Shown one piece after another: positions 30,776-37,394 of a stretch of DNA of 37,394 bases. The DNA comes from an uncultured euryarchaeote. Lineage in GTDB: Archaea; Thermoplasmatota; Poseidoniia; Poseidoniales; Poseidoniaceae. The notes under the pieces are model-generated. The model saw nothing but the letters and a program-made list of their open reading frames with translations. It was not told the origin of the DNA and made no database searches. Location: positions 1 to 37,394 of the forward strand of contig CALCOP010000094.1 in assembly GCA_937897365.1 (NCBI GenBank), in the 5' to 3' direction. Each line of letters begins with the position of its first letter. The first letter of the stretch is position 1. The translations under genes and the position numbers were made by a program.

Positions 30776-32802
30776 TCCGAAAGTTTCTGAATAGCTTCGC
30801 GAAGCAGAGCACTAACGACCTTCCCATCTGCAGCGCCAACTGCCTGCATGACAACACCCATGAGAGGCCCCATGGCACCCATCCCACGCTCTTTGACAAA
30901 GTCAGCCCGTTCGGCAACAATTGATTCAATAATTGCCCCCAGATCACCCTCATCTACAGGTTTGAAGCCTTGTGCCTCTCCAAAAGCGGCGATTTCTTCA
31001 CTGCTCGGTGTGCGGCCGTTAAAGTGTTCAATGATTTCATTCATCGATTCACGAGTAACGAGTCCTGCTTCTTTGACCGCCATGACATTAGCACACAGTT
31101 CAGGGTCTGCAGCATCGTTCTCAAGAACGACACTTGCCCAGCCTTTGTGAGGTAATTGAGATGCATATGCAACAAAAACATCGTCTAATTCCCTCGCCAA
31201 TAATTGGCTTGCTTGGTCATTTGACACTTCGTATTGTGAAATCCTTTCTTGCCTTTCATCATCCGTCATTGGAAGTGATTCAAGCGTTTTCTGCCAGCGG
31301 TCTGGATGAATTGGATAGACAGGAACATCTGTTTCGGGATACATTCGTGCACCCCCGGGCAAAGGGCGCATCGGGGAAGTAGTACCATCTTCTGGAGCAC
31401 CTTTCTTAACAACAACATTTCGAACTTCCTGAGGGATTCGATGCCACGCCATACGGGCGCGAGCAAGCACGCTTTCAAGAGCCAACTCTGCCTGCCATGA
31501 CGGTGCTAAACACAACACAAATCCATCACTTGATTCAAGTGAAAGATGGTTTCGAACCGCATCTACATGCTCAGTTTCAATCCCGTAAGCAGGTAATTCA
31601 TCAGAATGAAAAACCCCTTTGACGCCGGCCAATTTTGCTGCTCCAGCCAACTCACGACCGAGGCGAGGTAATTGTGCGCCTTCCTTATCTTCTGATTTAA
31701 CACCGAATTTGCCAGCGAGGCCCTGCAGAGGGAGTGCAAGCATAACCGAACCACTGCTCAAACCTGTTTGAACCATTTTTGATTCACAAGATGTAAATTG
31801 TTCGCTGACATTTTCTAAGGTAAGTGGGAGATACTCTGCTACAGATTGAGCAACCTCAGCTTCAAGAGATGCATCATCACTTCTGCGGTCTGGTGGAAGA
31901 GGTGGTGAGGAAGTTAACGTTCGTAATTCATTGGCGAGACGATAAAAGTGCAACTGCCTTGACATTTCAAGTCGGATAATACGAGGAATCCAGGAAAGGT
32001 CTTGACAACCTTTGATCTCTACACGGTCTCCACATGCCAATGACACATTGAGATCTTGTCGAATGCTGCCAAGACCTCTGCGAACTTTACGCGTTTGACG
32101 CAAACATCTTCCCAGCGCCATGGAGGTTTCTTTTGCATGTTCTGGACTCTGTACATCAGGTGCAGTGGCAATCTCAATCAACGGCAGCCCTAAGCGGTCA
32201 AGGTTGTAGATGACTTGCTCTCCATCGCCTGTTGAAACCGTTTCCAATTTTCGAGCACTGTCTTCTTCAAGGCACAATACATCGATGCCTACAGGTCCTG
32301 TTTCAGTTTCAAGAACGCCATCAATGGAAACCAAAGAAGTACGCTGAAAACCGCTGGTGTTCGAACCATCAACAACGGTTTTTCGCATCGTTTGGAGAAG
32401 TGTTACGGGCTTAGCATCAAGCAAGGCAGAGACCGTTAAAGCAATAGAAACAGCATCTTCATCGTGGGGAAGTGGTGGCTGCTCATCGAGCTCGATTAAG
32501 CCTGCATTTGGGGATTGGACATAGACAAAAGAACGGTTACGCCGTGTTTCAAAGCGGGCCGCAATATCAACTGCGCCACCTTCTCCACGTGCTGCACGTA
32601 GACGGCGGTCGAATCGCTTCCATTGTTCTGGAACGGTGTCAATCGTCACATCATAAAGTACGCCGGGTTGACGAGAATGTAACTTCCCAGTGGCGAGTTG
32701 TTGGTGAACTTCAATGCCGCACATAAAGCCTAATTCTGACGGAATGAGCGCTTCTGCATCAGCGACTTCGCCGACCGGTTCTGTGCGAATTGGGTCGGCC
32801 AT
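30772..32802 (-). CDS. gatE: Glutamyl-tRNA(Gln) amidotransferase subunit E (archaeal GatE)
   Basis: A 676-aa subunit of the archaeal GatDE amidotransferase, which makes Gln-tRNA(Gln) from Glu-tRNA(Gln). Clear blocks are GFMCGIEVHQQLATGKLHSRQP at the start, QTMRKTVVDGSNTSGFQRTSLV, VLCLEEDSARKLE, YNLDRLGLPLIEIATAPDV and RRGLGSIRQDLNVSLACG, all typical GatB/GatE kinase-domain features, with the AspRS-like insertion (about 290-430) that marks GatE and a YqeY-like C-terminal tail. GatD is not in the window. The start is set at ATG 32802, with GGAG close upstream, because the family begins just before LGFxCGxExHQQL; TTG at 32829 is an in-frame alternative. The stop shares bases with the next gene's GTG. 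Confidence 0.92.
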   Translation of the reverse strand: MADPIRTEPVGEVADAEALIPSELGFMCGIEVHQQLATGKLHSRQPGVLYDVTIDTVPEQWKRFDRRLRAARGEGGAVDIAARFETRRNRSFVYVQSPNAGLIELDEQPPLPHDEDAVSIALTVSALLDAKPVTLLQTMRKTVVDGSNTSGFQRTSLVSIDGVLETETGPVGIDVLCLEEDSARKLETVSTGDGEQVIYNLDRLGLPLIEIATAPDVQSPEHAKETSMALGRCLRQTRKVRRGLGSIRQDLNVSLACGDRVEIKGCQDLSWIPRIIRLEMSRQLHFYRLANELRTLTSSPPLPPDRRSDDASLEAEVAQSVAEYLPLTLENVSEQFTSCESKMVQTGLSSGSVMLALPLQGLAGKFGVKSEDKEGAQLPRLGRELAGAAKLAGVKGVFHSDELPAYGIETEHVDAVRNHLSLESSDGFVLCLAPSWQAELALESVLARARMAWHRIPQEVRNVVVKKGAPEDGTTSPMRPLPGGARMYPETDVPVYPIHPDRWQKTLESLPMTDDERQERISQYEVSNDQASQLLARELDDVFVAYASQLPHKGWASVVLENDAADPELCANVMAVKEAGLVTRESMNEIIEHFNGRTPSSEEIAAFGEAQGFKPVDEGDLGAIIESIVAERADFVKERGMGAMGPLMGVVMQAVGAADGKVVSALLREAIQKLSE

Positions 32803-32870
32803 GCTCCAGCGGAGGCGTTCATCATTCAAGACTACAACCCTTCAATCGAGAAGAAAGAGTCTTTCAAATA

Positions 32871-35831
32871 TCACTCAATCCGTGTTCGACCAACAAATGC
32901 AGAGGCACATAGAAGACCGAGCAAAGTGAGTGCTGCACTGAGACTTGGTAGAGAATCAGATACAGATTCCAAATCAGGTTCTACCTCTGGATTACCTTCG
33001 CAGGGGATCCAGTGGCCATCAGTTCCCGGCTCTACAGATCCTGTTAGTCCGCCTGCTTCAGACAGATAGAGCATGCCTGAACCAGCAGGCCATTCAACAA
33101 CAGAGTTCCCAGAATAGAACATTATTGTATCATCCCATACAGGCTGTCCATTTGCCACCCAAGTTGATTTACAAGGACACGAATATGGCGTCCAAAACTC
33201 GTAGTCTTGGGCATCGCCAGGGGCAGTTGCTACCAATCCATTATTGTCCACATATATTGCTTGATAATACATACCTGAATTCGCTGGATATTCGAAAATA
33301 TCGCCAACGGAAACTGGAGTTGTGCTGTTCCAAACACCCGAAGTCGTAATTCCTTCACAAGGGCCTGGATTTGCACCGTTTCCATTGCATAGAACCCAGT
33401 GGATATCTACACCAGGTTCACCGGCGCTGTTAGAGACTCCAGTCGGTTCTAAAGGAATATACAAGTTGCCAGATCCAGCTGGATGTTCAACAACATAGTT
33501 TCCTGGATAAGCAGTATTAGCAACCCATACAGGTTCTCCATTAGCGGCCCAAGTTTCCTTGCATGGACAGTCTATTGGTGTCCAGAATTCATAGTCTTGG
33601 GCATCGCCAGGGGCAGTTGCTACCAATCCATTATTGTCTACATATATTGCTTGATAATACATACCTGAGTTCACTGGGTATTCGTATACCTCACCAACTG
33701 TAACGTTCATGGTCGATTCCCAAACGCCAACAACATTCAATCCAGCACAAGGGTTTCCTGAAGGTTCTTCTCCTTCACACAGAACCCAGTGTGAGTCAAC
33801 GCCTGGTTCACCAGCACCAGTAGAGACTCCGGTCGGTTCTAAAGGAGTATACAAGTTGCCTGATCCAGCAGGATGTTCAACAACATAATTTCCAGGGTAA
33901 GCGGTTCCATTCATCCATGTCGGTTGTCCATTTGCAACCCATGTTTCCTTACATGGACAGTCAATTGGTGACCAGACATCCATATCGAGATTCGGAGCAC
34001 TTACGCTCCAGAAAGGACTGCCAGCATTAACTTGATAATAAACTCCAGAATTCGCAGGATACTCGTAGATTTCACCGGATGTAACGTTCATTGAAGCGTC
34101 CCAAACACCAACGACTGTAAGTCCTGCACAAGGAGAGCCATTCGCTGGTTCTTCGGATGAATTGCATAGTTTCCATTCAGAGTCTGTTCCTGGCTCGTCT
34201 CCAGCGACTATGGCGGGTGAGTTAATGTAGAGCATCATAGAGCCTGCTGGCCATTCTACGACTGAGTTTGGAGGATATGTTACCGAAGCATCCCACACCG
34301 GTTCACCATTGAACGCCCATGTTTCCATACATGGGCAATCGACTGGCCCCCACATATCGTTGTCATCGTGAGGGGAGTTTACCTCTAGATCGACGACGCC
34401 TTGCCAGATGACTTCGTAGTAATTTTGTGAACCAGCTGGATACTCGTATACTTCACCAGTTGAAACTCTTGAAAGGTTATCCCAAACACCTACAACAGTA
34501 GCACCACAAGGGCCACCAGTGGAGTTGTCCTCAGGACCGCATAGTTCCCATTGATTACCATCAGCAAAGGGTTGATCAGGAGTCACACCGGTTGTTGTTT
34601 GGCTAACAATCGCCATCCAAATATCGCCAGTTCCTACAGGATATTCAACGATAGCTCCAACCGAGTAAACCGTGTTTGAATCCCATACTGGATTCGAGGC
34701 TGCTTCCCAAATGTCTTCGCAACTACAGCTATCTTTCGACCATGATTGGAAATCAGAACCTGGAGCACCGACTGTTTGGTTGGAGAATCCAGGTGCTACT
34801 GCATGGAAGACTCCGGAACCTGCAGGGAATTCGTAAATCTCCCCAGTTGTGACAAGGGTTGAATTTGTCCAAGGCATACCTCCGTAGCCATTCATATCGT
34901 CGCATAGATTGCCGCTTGGTTGTTGTCCATCACAATTTCTCCATAGATATGCATCAGGGCTACCTGGTTCAACTCCGACACCATGGTCGACTGAGATGTA
35001 CAGAATATTGGAACCTGCAGGCCATTCGACAACTGCCTGTTGAAGATAGTCGATTGTGGAATCCCACACAGGTTGTCCGCTGTCATGCCAGATGTCTTTA
35101 CAATCACAATAGTCTTCTTCCCAAGCATCGAGGTCAACACCCGGTTCCCCTACTGTTTGATTATTGATGAGTGGAGCAACCATGTAAAATTCTCCCGAAC
35201 TTGCAGGATACTCGTAAATCTCTCCTTCACTGACCAGTACCGTCGAAGACCATACACCGACGTTTTGCATTCCAACCAATTCATCACAAGGTGTAGTGTC
35301 TTCATCCATGCATTGAACCCAGAGGTCAGAGCCCACAACTGGTTCATCTCCTGCCATGGTTCCTGCGTCCTGTGCAATCCAAACACTGCCATTGTGAAGG
35401 ACGATTTGCCATGGATCGAAATTCGTGGTCGCATCCCAAGTAATGCCACTATAGTCGGCGATTTCGGCGCATGTGCATGGGCCTTCCCAGTGGCCTTCTT
35501 CTACAGACCCACCGGATGAATTAATTTGAGTTTGATAAAAATGACCCGAGTTTGCTGGCCACTCGACTATTGAATACATATCATAATTGCTGTTATTCTC
35601 CCAAACGGGACCGCCGAGGCCATCTGCTGGGTTCTGCCATTTAGAGAGCTCACAACTTGAATCTGCAGTAGTATTTCCACTCATTCCGTTGCTCTGCTTA
35701 CCTGAAAACTTTACTTCGACCGTATTCTGTTCTTGAAAGTCACTTGTTTTTTCTTCTGAGAAATCAATTCCTAAGAGCGATACTTGTAATGTAAGTAAAG
35801 CCACAATCATCCAGCATAGTGTATTGCGCAT
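32871..35831 (-). CDS. Secreted 14-module Cys/Trp-rich surface protein with C-terminal anchor
   Basis: A 986-aa exported protein. After a signal peptide (CWMIVALLTLQVSLLGI) it has 14 modules of about 60-65 residues, in seven alternating pairs. One type reads C-GVW-x-S/G-EIYEYPANSG-YYQ; the other reads CxxTWxxNGxPVW-x-Y-x-VVEWPAGSGxLY ... EPGxDxxWxxC. Each ends in Cys, and the W...Y...V-x-x-xG-x-x-Y spacing recalls chitin-binding CBM5/12 modules, so polysaccharide or particle binding is likely but unproven. The last modules are nearly identical in pairs, even in DNA. The end is SLPSLS, a hydrophobic helix and RTRIE. The start is ATG 35831, supported by signal peptide and a TATA box 25-30 nt upstream; the open frame runs on to 36155 over the MCM gene. 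Confidence 0.85.
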   Translation of the reverse strand: MRNTLCWMIVALLTLQVSLLGIDFSEEKTSDFQEQNTVEVKFSGKQSNGMSGNTTADSSCELSKWQNPADGLGGPVWENNSNYDMYSIVEWPANSGHFYQTQINSSGGSVEEGHWEGPCTCAEIADYSGITWDATTNFDPWQIVLHNGSVWIAQDAGTMAGDEPVVGSDLWVQCMDEDTTPCDELVGMQNVGVWSSTVLVSEGEIYEYPASSGEFYMVAPLINNQTVGEPGVDLDAWEEDYCDCKDIWHDSGQPVWDSTIDYLQQAVVEWPAGSNILYISVDHGVGVEPGSPDAYLWRNCDGQQPSGNLCDDMNGYGGMPWTNSTLVTTGEIYEFPAGSGVFHAVAPGFSNQTVGAPGSDFQSWSKDSCSCEDIWEAASNPVWDSNTVYSVGAIVEYPVGTGDIWMAIVSQTTTGVTPDQPFADGNQWELCGPEDNSTGGPCGATVVGVWDNLSRVSTGEVYEYPAGSQNYYEVIWQGVVDLEVNSPHDDNDMWGPVDCPCMETWAFNGEPVWDASVTYPPNSVVEWPAGSMMLYINSPAIVAGDEPGTDSEWKLCNSSEEPANGSPCAGLTVVGVWDASMNVTSGEIYEYPANSGVYYQVNAGSPFWSVSAPNLDMDVWSPIDCPCKETWVANGQPTWMNGTAYPGNYVVEHPAGSGNLYTPLEPTGVSTGAGEPGVDSHWVLCEGEEPSGNPCAGLNVVGVWESTMNVTVGEVYEYPVNSGMYYQAIYVDNNGLVATAPGDAQDYEFWTPIDCPCKETWAANGEPVWVANTAYPGNYVVEHPAGSGNLYIPLEPTGVSNSAGEPGVDIHWVLCNGNGANPGPCEGITTSGVWNSTTPVSVGDIFEYPANSGMYYQAIYVDNNGLVATAPGDAQDYEFWTPYSCPCKSTWVANGQPVWDDTIMFYSGNSVVEWPAGSGMLYLSEAGGLTGSVEPGTDGHWIPCEGNPEVEPDLESVSDSLPSLSAALTLLGLLCASAFVGRTRIE
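33202..33278. repeat. 77-bp near-identical direct repeat, copy 1
   Basis: Matches 33592-33668 at all but one base (33249 C versus 33639 T). Both copies encode the same stretch of two surface-protein modules two units apart. The period is 390 bp, i.e. one pair of modules. It suggests a recent duplication or gene conversion within the gene. Confidence 0.9.
33592..33668. repeat. 77-bp near-identical direct repeat, copy 2
   Basis: Second copy of the repeat at 33202-33278, 390 bp away, with one mismatch. Flanking segments (for example the GGTTCTAAAGG...ACAAGTTGCC stretch near 33443 and 33833) are also highly similar, so the duplicated unit is probably the whole module pair. Confidence 0.9.
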
Positions 35832-35852
35832 ATTCTTTGACTCGCTATGAGA

Positions 35853-35862
35853 GTATATATTA
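35853..35862 (-). promoter_or_regulatory. TATA box of the 14-module surface protein gene
   Basis: On the minus strand TAATATATAC lies 22-31 nt upstream of the ATG at 35831, in the 82-bp gap after the MCM gene. Spacing predicts transcription starting at or close to the start codon, so a leaderless message independent of mcm. Confidence 0.6.
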
Positions 35863-35913
35863 TTATTCACAGCATAGAAATGCAAGCAGTGAATTGCAGT
35901 CGTAAAGTGAGAA

Positions 35914-37394
35914 TCAGACGACCTGTAAGGTGTCATAACCTGAAGGACGAAGCATTCTTCCGTGTTGAACAAGTTTCTCGATGACGTCCTCTGCGATTGA
36001 GCGGGAAATATCATAACGTTCTGCTTCATTGAATACGTCGAGTAATTGAGCGACACCGCCGTTGTTCGCTGCAAGTCCAGCGACGATTTCAAGAATCGCC
36101 TTTTCGCGGTTGCGCACAGTTCCCTTCTTGCCCGTAACAAGGGTTGTCTCGTCAAAGTTGCCGCCCATCAAATCTTCTCGCCAAAGCCGAGTCATTCGAA
36201 CAGCTCGCTCTGCGTCTTCAAGTGTAGCAACTTGTGACAATCGAATACGAGCACTTGCTTCTGCCAAACGTGCGAGGGCTTCAAGTGAACGTGCAGTAAT
36301 AGCAACGCTGTCGTTTGAATCACCTGTTTGCTTTCGAGTTTCAACATAAAAATTGACAATTGTATCGCGTGCATCTTGCTCAAGACTTGGATGAACTGTA
36401 CGCTTCGAGTACGCGATATACTTCCGAATGAGATCACGCGTCAACGTTTCTCCATGCTCGGAGTTCTCAACACCAGAGCGGGATGTGGATTTAGTGGGGT
36501 CTGGAGCATTACCCTCACTGACAAGCAATTCACTTGTGCCTTGCAAACGGTTCCCAATAATGTGCTGAGCAATCTTCGCATCTTTTTCTGATTCAGGGTC
36601 GTCTGTTAACAACCAAATGATGTCAAAACGAGAGACGAGGGGTGGTGCGAGATTAATTTGGGCTGTGAAGGGTACCTCAGAAACAGGTTCAAAGCGGCCG
36701 TTTTTTGGATTGGCAGCAGCTAATACTGCACATCGAGTACGAAGACTTGCATTAATTCCTGCTTTCGATATCGAAATCTTCTGCTGTTCCATTGCCTCGT
36801 GCATACTTGAACGATCACCTTCATTCATTTTGTCGAATTCGTCAATGGCCGCTAGTCCAAGGTCAGCAAGAACCAATGCTCCAGCCTCAAGAGTCCAGCG
36901 CCCATCAGCGGCAGAATCTTGAACAGCAGCTGCGGTTAAACCCGCTGCTGAAGCAGATTGTCCAGATGTGAAACGCCCTCGGGGGGAAATGGTCGACATG
37001 TAACTGAGCAATTGAGATTTAGCAACACCAGGGTCGCCCATAAGGAGGATGTGGATGTCACCACGATTTCTCGTCCCATCTGGATTAAGGCGTGCCACTC
37101 CCCCAAATAATTGAAGCATGAGGGATTGTTTGACATAAGGCATCCCAAAAATGGATGGAGCGATACTCTTGGCAAAAAGTTCGTAAATATCTGGTCGACG
37201 TGCTAATTCTTTGATTTCGAGTTCCTCATCTTCAGTTATGACAATTTCTTCCAGCGGTATGTTTTGTCGTTCGAGCGAATGAATTCGTAGGAAAATATCG
37301 AAAACAGGCGTGTCTTTACCGCCTTTTCTTTGCGAACGAATGAAGAGAACTCCGTTGCCTTTGACGCGGTCTCCTGGATTGAGTTTACCAGATC
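35914..37394 (-). CDS. mcm: MCM replicative DNA helicase (5' partial, C-terminal part)
   Basis: The frame is open to the window edge, so the N-terminus is missing; about 493 codons are visible. The first visible residues belong to the end of the N-terminal DNA-binding domain (PGDRVKGNGVLFI). The AAA+ part has YELFAKSIAPSIFGMPYVK, Walker A MGDPGVAKSQLL, the ISPRGRFTSGQSASAAGLTA block, Walker B AAIDEFDKM, sensor 1 LAAANPKNGRF, and the arginine finger SRFDIIW. The C-terminal ~70 residues form the winged-helix domain (VAQLLDVFNEAERYDISRSIAEDVIEKL). It unwinds DNA 3'-5' at the replication fork as a hexamer. Everything expected for a functional archaeal MCM is present in the visible part. Confidence 0.95.
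   Translation of the reverse strand, partial: SGKLNPGDRVKGNGVLFIRSQRKGGKDTPVFDIFLRIHSLERQNIPLEEIVITEDEELEIKELARRPDIYELFAKSIAPSIFGMPYVKQSLMLQLFGGVARLNPDGTRNRGDIHILLMGDPGVAKSQLLSYMSTISPRGRFTSGQSASAAGLTAAAVQDSAADGRWTLEAGALVLADLGLAAIDEFDKMNEGDRSSMHEAMEQQKISISKAGINASLRTRCAVLAAANPKNGRFEPVSEVPFTAQINLAPPLVSRFDIIWLLTDDPESEKDAKIAQHIIGNRLQGTSELLVSEGNAPDPTKSTSRSGVENSEHGETLTRDLIRKYIAYSKRTVHPSLEQDARDTIVNFYVETRKQTGDSNDSVAITARSLEALARLAEASARIRLSQVATLEDAERAVRMTRLWREDLMGGNFDETTLVTGKKGTVRNREKAILEIVAGLAANNGGVAQLLDVFNEAERYDISRSIAEDVIEKLVQHGRMLRPSGYDTLQVV

Noticed and set aside
33202..33668. Direct repeats as a CRISPR or mobile-element signal
   Set aside because: They are in frame, have a 390-bp period equal to a protein module pair and lie inside one gene.
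35832..36155. 108-residue extension of the 14-module protein
   Set aside because: It runs over the MCM 3' end and the promoter gap; a clean signal peptide starts at 35831.
1..37394. tRNA, rRNA or insertion-sequence genes
   Set aside because: The gaps between genes are almost all under 110 bp and none shows a cloverleaf pattern or rRNA sequence; no transposase-like protein was seen.

Overview
The window looks like a chromosomal segment of an uncultivated marine euryarchaeon; Marine Group II (Ca. Poseidoniales) or a close relative fits best. The archaeal markers are an MCM replicative helicase, GatE (archaeal Glu-tRNA(Gln) amidotransferase), an archaeosine-type radical SAM enzyme (RaSEA), two Pth2-type peptidyl-tRNA hydrolases, an archaeal YchF-like GTPase and a TFB-like factor. 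TATA boxes about 25 nt upstream of start codons suggest leaderless transcripts. Coding density is very high, with many 1-4 nt gene overlaps, and secreted proteins with single C-terminal anchors are common. No rRNA, tRNA, CRISPR array or insertion sequence was seen. The lineage call is inference from gene content.

Layout. (1) 2-4587, + strand: end of a fibronectin-III membrane protein, then a p-aminobenzoate block (PabC-like lyase and a fused PabB-PabA synthase), then a small zinc-ribbon membrane protein. (2) 4588-12213, - strand: one tightly packed run, in transcription order prolyl-iminopeptidase-like hydrolase, coiled-coil protein, phosphatidyl/archaetidylserine decarboxylase, RaSEA, a 90-aa membrane protein, a polytopic membrane protein with C-terminal EF-hands that resembles a heme-copper oxidase subunit I without its metal ligands, and YchF GTPase. 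(3) 12231-12908, +: a SAM methyltransferase. (4) 12910-21611, -: a two-gene AddB/AddA-like helicase-nuclease operon joined by a TAATG overlap, a bacterial-style end-resection machine that is unusual in archaea. (5) 21612-21965: the only long non-coding stretch. (6) 21966-24094, +: TFB-like factor overlapping a secreted thioredoxin-fold protein. (7) 24097-37394, -: a large orphan zinc-finger protein, threonine aldolase, two tandem Pth2 paralogues, a CbrT-like ECF S component, a beta-propeller membrane protein with a transcobalamin-like (DUF4430) C-terminus, GatE, a 14-module cysteine-rich surface protein and a 5'-truncated MCM.

The points most worth following are the archaeal AddAB-like operon, the possible two-gene cobalamin uptake unit (DUF4430 propeller plus CbrT-like S component with a hairpin between them), the apparently ligand-less heme-copper-oxidase-like EF-hand protein, the 14-module surface protein with recently duplicated DNA, and a shared SLPxxS-hydrophobic-basic C-terminal anchor on two secreted proteins.
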